DNA of 22,562 nucleotides from Entrophospora sp. SA101 (Eukaryota; Glomeromycota; Glomeromycetes; Entrophosporales; Entrophosporaceae), in contig CAUDNR010003768.1 of assembly GCA_958430865.1 (NCBI GenBank), positions 44,570 to 67,131 of the forward strand, given 5' to 3'. The position numbers were made by a program, and so were the translations under genes. The notes under the pieces were generated by a model. It was not told where the DNA came from. It saw only the letters and a list, made by a program, of their open reading frames with translations, and searched no databases. This document shows positions 9,553-18,124 of this stretch, piece after piece (the stretch's first letter is position 1; each line of letters opens with the position of its first letter).

Positions 9553-10241
9553 AAAAAAACACGGAAATGGAAAAACACTAACCTCGGAGTAAATTTTTAC
9601 AGGGCTATGAATCAGTGAAATGTCGATTCCCTTTAACTATTAAAAAACGGAGGAAATTATCTTACTACAAAAACATCCTCTACATCTCCATCACATGATA
9701 AAATTTTAAATAAATTTTTTTGGAAATATTTATTTTCTATTTCATTTTTGTTTGTCTTTGAAAAAGATCTAATTACGCCTTTTCTCACATAAAGCACTTA
9801 TGTCATCATTTTGTTTTTTTTAAAGTTTGAAGTTTTAAAAATAGTTTCGGAGTTCGAAATAATTTTATTGGAATAAAAGCTCAATCATTTGATGTAATAC
9901 AGAAACTCCGATTAAAAATAATTATACGCTCGTTTTTGTTGTTATTTTTAATAAGTTACATAAACGTAAAAAACTTTTTTATATATGAAATACCTCACTC
10001 ATCTCTACATCCCCAAAAGTAAACCTCTTTTTTTTCGATATTCTTAAAAAATAAATGTATAAATATTTTCCTTGACATTTGTTTCATAACTTAAAATAAA
10101 AAAATAAAAATTTTTATTGTACTAAATTATAGTACCATTTTTTTATATACAAAGTCGTCAATTAATGAAATTGAAACATTTTTCCTCCGCCAATCCTTAT
10201 TTAGAGTTCACCGATTCATAGACGGATCGTCAATTGAAAAT
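9553..10241. other. AT-rich DNA, no gene seen
   Basis: Both strands are closed by frequent stops. Only homopolymer A/T runs and no element ends are visible. Confidence 0.6.
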
Positions 10242-10491
10242 TTATGAATTTCCGAAATTTTTATTCACTAGAAGATCTAGATAAAATATGACAGCATCCT
10301 TTGACACAACCATGCCACAATGAATGCAAAAAACAACCCCGACAGTATTCTGACTAATATCTAGGTTGGCAACATCACCTGTTGTTCCATTGCAGATTTC
10401 TTTGTCTATGACCAACTATGTTTGTTATATTCTTAATTTGATGTTGATTATATTGGCTTAATTTTCAATTTAAAATAGTGTTGGTCACCAA
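10242..10491 (-). mobile_element. Duplicated block with helicase-like coding remnant, copy 1
   Basis: The DNA at 10254-10491 recurs at 15900-16151 with over 85% identity by eye. On the minus strand both copies encode the same peptide. Here it is 57 codons (10415-10242): LVIDKEICNGTTGDVANLD, then SQNTVGVVFCIHCGMVV. In both copies it follows ACATAG, which is either an in-frame stop or a splice acceptor. The NGT.G.V..LD pattern recalls the region after the last helicase motif in Pif1-like/Helitron helicases. That match is from memory of the family and tentative. Conservation at protein level between copies suggests an exon of a mobile-element gene. Confidence 0.5.
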
Positions 10492-10559
10492 TAAAGTTGA
10501 TGTCTGGAACTGTTTTCACATTTTCTGGGACGACAAGGCACAGGAAATCGTGGCTAATG

Positions 10560-10705
10560 CCTGTTCCCAGTCCTTTTCAATATTTGTTTACAAATTTTAG
10601 AAAAAGGACAGGCGCGGGACAGGTATTTTATGATAAAACATAGAAAAGGACAAGCGAAATCAAGGGACAGGTTGTGGCGAATGTGACTCTGTCCCCCGTC
10701 CTTTC
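10560..10705. repeat. Cluster of inverted GGACAGG/CCTGTCC repeats
   Basis: CCTGTTCCCAGTCCTTTT (10560-10577) faces AAAAGGACAGGCGCGGGACAGG (10602-10623). A further GGACAAGCG..GGGACAGG (10648-10671) faces CTGTCCCCCGTCCTTTC (10689-10705). Clustered GC-rich words in both orientations are characteristic of subterminal transposase-binding regions. No terminal repeat or target duplication could be assigned. Confidence 0.6.
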
Positions 10706-10896
10706 TGCTTAAAATCTTTTATTTATTATATTGTAAAATGCGCAATATAAAATGTTTATTTAATATTAATAAAAAACACATAAATATTTATTTCTTTATA
10801 TTATTTTTTGACTTGATCTGCTTGCTACAACGAACTTCTTGTTTAATTATGTTTAACAAAAAAAGGAATTTTCCCCGATCTGCAGATTAAGTAAAT

Positions 10897-10957
10897 GAAT
10901 TTGGATACGAAGTTCCGATTGGCTAATTTTTGAATTTCACCAAATTCACGCACAAGT
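10897..10957 (+). repeat. Copy of the secreted-protein promoter repeat
   Basis: GAATTTGG.TACGAAGTTCCG, ATTGGCTAATTT and TTCACGCACAAGT match the repeats at 14760-14810 and 14861-14950 upstream of the gene at 15219. Here no gene follows, so the motif is a dispersed element and not exclusive to that promoter. Confidence 0.7.
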
Positions 10958-11261
10958 AATAAAATTATCATCCTACATAATAAAATATTTTTGGAAACAG
11001 ATTTTTTACTTTCGTTAGACGTTTGATTCAAAGAATCTGATTGGACTTTAGTTATTTTGATTCTTTGTAAAATCAAATCAAAATGGAATAATAGTATTGA
11101 AACTTTCTTTATGATTCAATTAAATAAATGTCAGTTGCTTTTTTTAAAATATATAAAAAGTGTAAACTAACATTGTTACAATTTTACAAATTTTTGTAAA
11201 ATTTGTTTAGTTTAGAGATAAAAAAATTCAGGAATTAATTTTTATTATTATTCGTTTGAAA

Positions 11262-12102
11262 TAGAGTTGTTGGTCGAAACGTTTTGAGCTTTGTCGAAAC
11301 GTTTCGTCATTCAACATTTAGGCATGTCGAAAGTCTAAAGTGATGTCGAAAGCCTAAATTGATTGATCACATCAAAGTCCAAATTGATGTTGAAAGTCTA
11401 AATAATGTCAAAATGCCTAAATGTTATTGAAACAAAATGCCTAAATATTGTCAAAATTATAAAATATCTAAAACTGTTATTTACCATCTTCTCTTTGTAA
11501 ATAATCTAAATAATCTTGTGATCTTAATACCTCTTCCATTATGAAATGTACATACTAAAAAATTTTTTAATTAATCATAATTATCAATATAAATTACAAT
11601 AAAAACAAAAATCTATTTCCTTATAACATCTTGGGAATAATTTGCAAAAAAAATCACTAACTTTATATTTTTCTATGTTAAAGATTGAATTGAATGTTGG
11701 AAGAAATAATTAAATTTCCTTGGAGATCATGTGTTACAGTGAAGTTACATTGTATCAATGATAAAAGATGAACGCAATCGATATTTTTAGTGTATATACA
11801 ATTAATCAGCTAATTTCAAACAAAAAAAAACCCGCATTATTTTATTATTATTAAAAAGTTGGCTCCCATTCTCAAATTACTAATACTAATATTATTGGTG
11901 GTTCAAATAGTCAGTTTTATGCATTAATAATTATTTAGAGACAAATATTTAGACTTTCGACATCAATTTAAACTTTCGACATCAATTTAGACTTTCGACA
12001 TTTCAACACGTTTCGACATTACGGCAAATCAAGTGACCTTGTATTCGACAGTCGAAATGCCTAAATGTTTGTCGAAACTATACCTTTCGACTAACAACTC
12101 TA
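11262..12102. mobile_element. hAT-type MITE, 841 bp, with 8 bp target duplication
   Basis: The ends are TAGAGTTGTTGGTCGAAA on the left and its near-perfect complement on the right (one mismatch in 18). The element is flanked on both sides by the identical 8-mer GTTTGAAA (11254-11261 and 12103-12110). An 8 bp duplication and a TAGAG-type terminus are hallmarks of hAT elements. The subterminal ~150-200 bp on each side are built of iterated GTCGAAAGTCTAAA and CCTAAAT words in opposite orientation. There is no open frame inside, so it is non-autonomous and would have needed a transposase in trans. Confidence 0.9.
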
Positions 12103-12291
12103 GTTTGAAAATTTCAAAGAGGAGATGGGGCCTTGGATCATCATAATTGAAGTAAAGTTAAATAAGTAGTATGACTATTTTAGGTATAGCAGAAGTTTTT
12201 TTATTATCCAAATCAGGTAAAGTAATTTTTATATGAATTATGGTATGCACGTCATATAAAGCGGCCTGAGTGGGTCATCATAATTGAATGA
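12103..12291. repeat. Short flank with duplicated TCATCATAATTGAA
   Basis: TCATCATAATTGAA occurs at about 12138 and 12275 in direct orientation, in each case shortly after GGCCT. It is too long for a hAT target duplication; origin unknown. Confidence 0.4.
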
Positions 12292-12660
12292 CTACCCAAC
12301 CCGAACCCGTAAAAATTTATAATTTGCAACCCGAACCGATTTGTACATAAAAAGTTTCAATCCAAACCCGAACTTGACCCGTTTTTTATTATAAATAAAA
12401 AGTATTTTTAAAAAAAAATTGCTTATAGAAATACTATCAATTATTTGTGGATTTAAATTTGAACAAATCTCATTAACTATAAGTCCGGCCACACTAAACT
12501 CTCTTTCGCTAGGTGCACTGGAAGATGCGGTTAAAAGATAGTAGGCAGTAAGCCTTGAAAGTCTTGGATAAATATGTTGATGGTCTTTCCACCATTCTAA
12601 AATATTAAAGTGATCATCTTTTTGTATTTTTGTTGATGAATACATTTTTGTCACCATCAT
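12292..12660 (-). pseudogene. C-terminal fragment of a hAT transposase
   Basis: The 122-codon frame contains, at residues ~17-60, the hAT dimerisation signature: ILEWWKDHQHIYPRLSRLT, then YLLTASSSAPSEREFSVAG. In the family this is the W-W-x(n)-P-x-L...P-S-E-R-x-F-S block at the C terminus of the RNase H-like transposase, which forms the dimer interface. The catalytic core is absent upstream (beyond 12660), so only the tail survives. The last ~45 codons are AT-biased and read into CGGGTTCGGGTT repeats, which look like the subterminal DNA of the same element. Not functional. It could have belonged to the same superfamily that mobilised the MITE next to it. Confidence 0.75.
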
Positions 12661-12679
12661 AATATTTAATAATTCTACA

Positions 12680-12707
12680 TTTGAATTTGAATTTGAATTT
12701 GAATTTG
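12680..12707 (+). repeat. (TTTGAA)n microsatellite
   Basis: Four to five tandem TTTGAA hexamers. Confidence 0.9.
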
Positions 12708-13284
12708 TAGTTGATAGGAATTACTTATCCCATGTCATTTATGAGATTGTCTATTTTTTCTTATACTTACTTAAAATAAACTTTTATAATATAAAAAAAT
12801 TTGTTGTTTTTCCAAAAAACAAATTCCAATTCCAAAATTTCTTTCATAAAATGGTAAAAAACCCAATTCGTTTATTTTACTTATTATTTGCTTTAAAAGG
12901 TGCTTATTAAAGAATCCTCCTTTTATAACTGCTTCAATGCTAATGAATCCTGAAATTGCAACCCAAGAATTAAGAATCCTTGACGCGTTTTAGAAGTTAT
13001 CCTCTGTCTCTCTTGATAGATATATTTTAAAAGTTTTTTAGAATTACTATTTGAAGTTCATCAAACAATATATATACTATTTTTAATATATTTAATATAT
13101 TTTATTAATAAATTTTAACTCTGTTGGAAAGACAAATTTGAATAAACTTTTGAAGACACAATCATCAAATATGTTAATGTAACAAAATACAGCAAAAAAC
13201 ACAAGATTATGGTTTTGTTAATGGTACACAACCTGCCATTGATTTTTTAACATTATTTGCCAAAAGGGTTGCATTATTGTGTGA
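12708..13284. other. AT-rich DNA, no gene seen
   Basis: No frame on either strand is convincing. It leads into the recombinase relic that starts around 13285. Confidence 0.5.
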
Positions 13285-13650
13285 ATATATTGTTGTGGTA
13301 AAGACAGAGAAGAGGAATATAAAGTCGGATTATTGTATAATGGGATTTGTGCCATCAACAAGTTTATCAAGATTTGTTTAAATTTAAATGTACATGAAGA
13401 CTTTAAATTTGTTGCTATACGAGATATTTTACATTCTAGAATAGCGGAGCTAAAAGATTTGGATGATGACACTCTTAATGGAGTCAATCCTTTTAACAGA
13501 TGAGGAAATGGTTCAAATATTTGATCATAAACTCCATCAACACACCAAAAGGTCTATTAAAACGTGTATTCCTTCGGATTGGTTGTTTCACGGTCAAGTG
13601 AGACGGATCTTAAAATAAGTCGTTTCAAGGTTACCTGGTAGCACAAAAAA
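13285..13650 (+). pseudogene. Frameshifted tyrosine-recombinase-like (Crypton-type) relic
   Basis: An open frame from 13285 to 13503 reads YKVGLLYNGICAINKFIK, then DILHSRIAELKDLDDD, the helical region that precedes the catalytic domain in fungal and animal tyrosine recombinases of the Crypton/DUF3504 kind. Coding then continues in three other frames: TDEEMVQIFDHKLHQ (13495-13540), TPKGLLKRVFLRIGCF (13542-13589), and SSETDLKISRFKVTW (about 13596-13640). The last should cover the first catalytic-arginine region (usually LRGGE-like), which is damaged here. At least three frameshifts and several stops make it dead. The family call rests on motif memory and is moderate. Confidence 0.45.
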
Positions 13651-13827
13651 TAATAACGATATTATTAATGAGGATTCTATAAAGATAATAATAAAGGTTA
13701 TGCTGAATTTATCTTTTCTTATAATTCGAAAAAAACCCTTTAAATGAGATTCGTAATGTCATGGGATCCGATAATCAAAAATTAAATTATTATGAACTTT
13801 ATCACAGAATAAAATTAAAAGTTAACT

Positions 13828-14322
13828 TATATGGTGCGAGACCTCTTAAACCACCATTTACAACGCCTCGTGGCCAAATTTCAAAAATGTCTTAAATTTT
13901 AAAATAATTTTCAATTCATATATATATATAAATGCAATAAATCCTCAATGTCACACAACATCAATTAACATATCTAAAGACAATTTATTAGAATGAATAC
14001 TTGAGTAAAATAAAAAATATTGAATTGTTAATGTTACTGTTACCAGAATTTTTAAAAAAGGATCTGTAGATGTCATAATTTCCATCCAAATTCAAGCGGC
14101 CAAATTCCTCGCGAACATAGTAAAATATATGTGTACTAAAAAGGAATAATTTCAACAATCCATCAATATTTTTGAAAAAAAACTCTCTGTCACATCAAAG
14201 CTTAGGTCCTAATTTATGTCATAACAGTGTTATTTTTTAAAAAAATGATATACAGAAATGAACTTCTATTCTTTTAAAAATCACATACAGAATTGATGGT
14301 TTAAGAGGTCCCGCATCATATA
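13828..14322. mobile_element. MITE, 495 bp, with 29 bp terminal inverted repeats
   Basis: TATATGGTGCGAGACCTCTT... (13828-13856) and the complement of 14294-14322 agree at 26 of 29 positions, including the invariant GACCTCTTAAACCA core. The outer bases are TA on both sides, compatible with a TA target duplication (Tc1/mariner-like or similar), but the exact end is not fixed. The interior is AT-rich and non-coding. Confidence 0.75.
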
Positions 14323-14759
14323 GATAATTTATTTTACACACGATGCTTATTATTATTATGTAATTAATATATTACGACTAAATTTGAATAAATAATATAA
14401 CATAAATAACGTGTTATAAGTAGATAAAAGTAGAAATGGATGATTGCACAATGAGTTTATACGAGGGATAATATCAATTATTCCTTCACTCAAACAAATA
14501 ATTATTCACAACACAACACTATTTTGAATGTATTTTTATTCGTCAATCAAATGTAATGTTTCCACGTGGAACCAATTTCTTAATAAAAGTTCTCGTCTTG
14601 GGACAATTCTTGTTAATTTAAAAAAGAGACTCGTTGTTCATTAAACGCTTAATTATGTCGATCACCTCCATACGGAATTCTGTACATAATAATAGTAACA
14701 TAATCTCCGAGGTAATGTCAATGGTGAATAAAGAATTAAAAATAAATTTTCATACAACT
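14323..14759. other. Upstream region of the secreted-protein gene, no gene seen
   Basis: AT-rich and without plausible frames. It includes a perfect palindrome TTCCACGTGGAA (14560-14571) about 650 bp upstream of the start codon of the gene at 15219. Confidence 0.5.
14560..14571. promoter_or_regulatory. CACGTG palindrome (E-box-like)
   Basis: TTCCACGTGGAA is a perfect 12 bp palindrome around CACGTG, the core bound by fungal bHLH factors (Pho4/Cbf1 type). Distance to the start codon is about 650 bp. Function is inferred only. Confidence 0.35.
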
Positions 14760-14959
14760 GAATTTGGGTTCGAAGTTCCGATTGGCTAATTTGAATTTCA
14801 CGCGCAAGTGTAACACGCTACATGAATTCATTTTTTGGATTAAAAATAAAAACCCATACATAATTTGGACACAAAATTCTGATTGGTTGATTGAATTTCA
14901 CGTATGTGTATCAAATTCACGCACAAGTGTATCATTACATGAATTCATTTTTGGATTTC
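14760..14959 (+). repeat. Tandemly duplicated ~100 bp upstream repeat with CCAAT-type motifs
   Basis: Unit B (14760-14845) and unit C (14861-14959) share AATTTGG, TTC.GATTGG, TGAATTTCACG, GCAAGTGTA.CA and TACATGAATTCATTTTTTGG in the same order. Each contains GATTGG, the reverse of a CCAAT box, at about 14780 and 14881. They lie 260-460 bp upstream of the start codon at 15219. A related copy at 10897-10957 has no gene next to it. A 97-codon frame runs through the repeats but is not gene-like. Confidence 0.7.
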
Positions 14960-15080
14960 TCAAAGCATCAAAGAACTGTAACTCCGATAGTAAATTTAAA
15001 AGAAGTAACTATGTAATGAACGTCACAATTACTTATTTCCGTGAATATGAAATATAATTAGTCTGGGTAACTTTGTTTCT

Positions 15081-15088
15081 TATAAAAA
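15081..15088 (+). promoter_or_regulatory. TATA box of the secreted-protein gene
   Basis: TATAAAAA, 131 bp before the ATG at 15219, followed by a CA-rich leader. It is the best TATA match immediately upstream of this gene. Confidence 0.65.
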
Positions 15089-15126
15089 GGCAGCGATTTC
15101 AATTTACTCTAATCAATAATTAAATT

Positions 15127-15206
15127 CACAAATAAAATTCTATCTCACAGATAAAATTCTATCCTTCACAAATAAAACCCTATCTTCACAAATAAAACTC
15201 CATCTT
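15127..15206 (+). repeat. Four ~20 bp tandem repeats in the 5' leader
   Basis: CACAAATAAAAYYCTATCTT-type units lie at 15127-15145, 15146-15166, 15167-15186 and 15187-15206, ending 12 bp before the start codon. They lie downstream of the TATA box and are therefore probably transcribed as the 5' UTR. Unit length varies from 19 to 21 bp. Confidence 0.9.
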
Positions 15207-15218
15207 TACAAAGAAATC

Positions 15219-15707
15219 ATGAAGTTTATTTTTGCTTTCCTTTTATTGGCTACGCTCTCCATGGTGGTCAATGCTATTCCACATCAACTTCTTAAAAGAA
15301 CTACTGTCTTTAGTCAATGCCCTCCTGTAAAATCTGGAGAAGCACCACCACCTCTACTCAGTGTCATACTTTCACCTGATCCTGTCGCTCCTGGACAACC
15401 TGATAGTGTTGCTATTTCTGGAACACTAAGTCGTCCTGTCATCGATGGCGACATTACTGCTGTTGGATTTATTGATCTTGTAGCTAAGACTCCAATAGGT
15501 GATCCAGCTACTGCGCCAACCGACCCTAAAACACCATTTTCTCAAGTATTGAATGTTGATGTGCCAGCAAAATTACCTGCTACATACATTATTTTAGCTG
15601 GTGTTGGGAATCCAAAAACACAGGAAGTTATAGGCTGTGCATTTAGTGTTGTTGGTGGTTCTGCTGAATCTGTAGATCTTGACTCTTATCCCATCCCATT
15701 ATTATAA
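15219..15707 (+). CDS. Secreted ML/NPC2-like lipid-binding protein (PG/PI transfer protein family)
   Basis: A single-exon gene of 162 codons. Residues 1-19 form a clear signal peptide (MKFIFAFLLLATLSMVVNA), and Lys26-Arg27 is a candidate Kex2 cleavage site. The mature chain (CPP at 34-36, then repeated beta-strand-like segments such as PDSVAISGTL and LPATYIILAGVG, and Gly139-Cys140 near the end) resembles fungal MD-2-related lipid-recognition proteins that bind and transfer phosphatidylglycerol/phosphatidylinositol. Only two cysteines (34 and 140) remain in the mature part, fewer than the four or six usual in the family, so at most one disulphide is possible. The start is set by the TATA box, repeat leader and signal peptide. 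Likely extracellular or endomembrane; its role here is unknown. Confidence in a real secreted protein is high, in the lipid-binding family moderate to high. Confidence 0.8.
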   Translation: MKFIFAFLLLATLSMVVNAIPHQLLKRTTVFSQCPPVKSGEAPPPLLSVILSPDPVAPGQPDSVAISGTLSRPVIDGDITAVGFIDLVAKTPIGDPATAPTDPKTPFSQVLNVDVPAKLPATYIILAGVGNPKTQEVIGCAFSVVGGSAESVDLDSYPIPLL

Positions 15708-15899
15708 ATTATTAAAAATAATAAAAATCAAAATAGAATAATTTAATTGTTAATTATTATTATTTATTAAACAACGTTCTTAGAACGGATTCTATTAATT
15801 TAATATTATTATTTATTATTTTACGTATTATATTATTTAATATTGTCATTAATTTTTATATTTACATGTTGCTTTAAATAAAAACAAATTCAAATTTAT

Positions 15900-16151
15900 G
15901 AAATTTTTATTCACTAGTACTAGTACTAGAACACCTAGGTAAAAAATATGGCAGTATCCTTTGGCACAACCACGCCACAACGAATGCAAAAAACAACCCC
16001 GACAGTATTCTGACTAATATCTAGGTTGGCAACATCACCTATTGTTTCATTGCAGATTTCTTTGTCTATGACCAACTATGTTTGTTATATTCTAATTTTG
16101 ATGTTGATTATATTGGCTTAATTTTCAATTTAAAATATTGTTGGTCGCCAA
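15900..16151 (-). mobile_element. Duplicated block with helicase-like coding remnant, copy 2
   Basis: Direct-orientation copy of 10254-10491. The minus-strand peptide (LVIDKEICNETIGDVANLD, then QNTVGVVFCIRCGVVVP) differs from copy 1 by a few substitutions and reads into an early stop after AIFFT. The 5' side in plus orientation has an insertion of CTAGTACTAGTACTAG-type sequence not present in copy 1. It starts about 190 bp beyond the stop codon of the secreted-protein gene. Confidence 0.5.
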
Positions 16152-17129
16152 AACTATTTTGAAGGGGGCGAAAGTCAAGCTAAAATTGAAAGTTATGTCA
16201 AAACTAGTTTCAACTTGTGGCGAAACCTTTTGACTTTCACACAGTTGAAAAACTCTCTAGTTTCCATGTAAAAATATACACGTAATTACAGCATTATTAA
16301 GGTGAGAAATTGACCCTTATATTTTCAAAATAAATAATGTTCAGATGCTTGAAGAAAAGAGAAAATTACCTATGAAGTTTACCAAAGAAAAAGAATGCAG
16401 GCAAAATCTTATGATTACATGATTGGGAAGTTTCTTTTCAAGTAATATCAAAGTTATACGTAGCCAAATTATCTTGTGAAACTTTGTTATGCAATGTAAA
16501 TAGTGATACATATTAATGTAAACTCGATAAGTCGGTCATGTGGGGGTGAGCTCATATGGCCGACCTATGGAGTAAACCGACTTATCAAGTTTACATATGT
16601 ATGCTTAAAAAATTTTGGTAATTTTGATCAGAGGAAAGAAAATCTCATGGTCAATTGAAAAAAAAATTTATTAATAAAACAAATAACAATATAATACGTG
16701 AATAATCTTATCTACAAATTCAACAAGCTGGATAATTGATTCACATGTTAACTGAAATTTCATATAACTACTGTTGGCTCAATATTATCTTCAAAACTGA
16801 TATTAAATCTGTATGGAAAACATCATATTTATTACAAAATATTTTTTAATTTATTATCAATCCAGCGAAAACCAACAGGTTTCATTTTAATCCCATTTCT
16901 TTGAAGCAGTAGTTTTTATTTTTGGTGAATCGACTCCCTCTCATCTTAAAGATCAATATTTTCTAATGGAGTACATATGAAGTTGTCAATAAAATAAATA
17001 TACTGTATATAATTCATTTTTGAAATTTCATGTACATGAGTGGAGAATATACAGATCATTTAAAAATCGTGTTATTTATCATTAATATTAATAAATCTTT
17101 TGTATAAAGATTCTGTGTAAAAAATATGC
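16152..17129. other. Intergenic DNA downstream of two convergent genes
   Basis: No gene is seen. It contains the 81 bp foldback at 16516-16596 and the 3' flank of the prefoldin gene. Confidence 0.6.
16516..16596. repeat. 81 bp foldback with 21 bp arms
   Basis: ATGTAAACTCGATAAGTCGGT (21 bp, 16516-16536) pairs with 16576-16596 with a single mismatch. The 39 bp centre is GC-richer (GTGGGGGTGAGCTC, then GGCCGACC), and GGTC/GACC extends the stem. It could be a miniature transposon, a structured RNA or a terminator-like hairpin. Confidence 0.85.
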
Positions 17130-18124
17130 TTATTTCTTCGAATTACTGGCAGATTTTGCCAATCTACGTATTTTAACATCCCAATTATATATACGTGCAG
17201 TATCTTTTTTTGTGATAGTAAAGGAGATGTTAAAGAATAATGACAGTAATTATATATTATATGATTTTAATTTTGATTTTTTGATTTAGAAGGATACTGA
17301 CTTCAATTGTGGTAACTTGTTCTCTAAGAAACTCTAAATCTTCCGATAAATTTTTTAAAGAATTTTCTGCTGTTAATAATTTACTTTTTATAAGTTCTTT
17401 TGCTTCTTGCAATGAATACTCGAGCATTACATTTGCCTTAAATATATGTGTGTGTGTTAAATTTATATAAATGTAAAAATGAAATAATATATTATTACTT
17501 ACACCAAGCCATAAATTAACAAATTTTGTAGATTTAACTTTTGCCGGTATCCATAAAGTGTCATTTAATTCAAATGTGGTTTCCATTGATTCATCAGAAT
17601 TCTACAATATACATTTTACAATTATTAAATCAAAATAATTTTTTTGATAAAATATGAAAGCTTGGTTGATTGATTTGCCTGTTTTTCCATCAAGAATTCC
17701 ACTGTTTCAAGAGTTTTCTTAATTTCAAGTATTCTTAATTCCAATCCTTGTTTTTTATTAATATAATTTATTTCCATAAATTTATATTTACTGTTAAAAA
17801 AACTAAATGTTAAAATATTATTATTTTATGAAATAAGCCTCCAACCAAAAAAACCAACTTACGATACAGTTTCTTGTAATTTAGCTAATATAACTTCAGT
17901 AGATGTAGAAGGCTTTGACATAAATTCTTCGACATTTTCCTTTTTTTTCAAAAATTATCGCTTTTGAAAAGGATAATATAATAATAATAAACATTTTTAT
18001 ATATATATACATATTAAATTACCACAAATTGGATTTTAGGAATTCCACGAGGATTAGTCTCGAGCGTTTCAAATGTTAGACTACTACTACTATCACCGCC
18101 ACTAGTACTAGTAGTTAATGACAT
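17130..18124 (-). CDS. PAC10: Prefoldin subunit 3 (VBP1/Pac10), six exons, 200 aa
   Basis: Exons: 18124-18023, 17939-17863, 17790-17679, 17601-17503, 17436-17298, 17203-17130. They join in frame to 200 residues, the usual family length. Prefoldin is a hexameric cytosolic chaperone passing nascent actin and tubulin to the CCT chaperonin; subunit 3 is an alpha-type subunit. Visible hallmarks: RGIPKIQFVENVEEFM (26-41), KYKFMEINYINKKQ (61-74) in the first coiled coil, METTFELNDTLW in the beta-hairpin zone, LWLGANVMLEY across the exon 4/5 junction (127-137), EDLEFLREQVTTIEVN, and the C-terminal ARIYNWDVK. The donors of introns 1, 2 and 4 begin GTAATT, GTAAGT and GTAAGT; intron 5 begins GTATCC. Intron 3 appears to be GC-AG. 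Residues 1-20 are a Ser/Thr-rich variable leader. Identity very secure; exon ends good. Confidence 0.93.
17602..17678 (-). other. PAC10: GC-AG intron (intron 3 of the prefoldin gene)
   Basis: The junction reads AAACAG|GCAAAT ... TATTGTAG|AATTCT. It removes 77 bp and joins FLMEKQ to NSDESMETTF in phase 0, the expected prefoldin-3 alignment. Reading through hits a stop (TTTGATTTAA) within the intron, and no GT nearby gives the conserved protein. CAG|GCAA fits the strong exon-side consensus usual for GC donors. Confidence 0.8.

Noticed and set aside
10843..11076. 77-codon minus-strand frame
   Set aside because: It is Ile/Lys/Asn-rich as expected by chance, and it partly reads through the dispersed promoter-type repeat.
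13218..13487. 89-codon minus-strand frame
   Set aside because: It is antisense to the recombinase-like relic, whose plus-strand peptides are much more protein-like.
14764..15057. 97-codon plus-strand frame just before the secreted-protein gene
   Set aside because: It translates the two upstream repeats, so its apparent internal repetition (FILANL/NSDWLIEF-like) is DNA repeat structure. It lies upstream of the TATA box.
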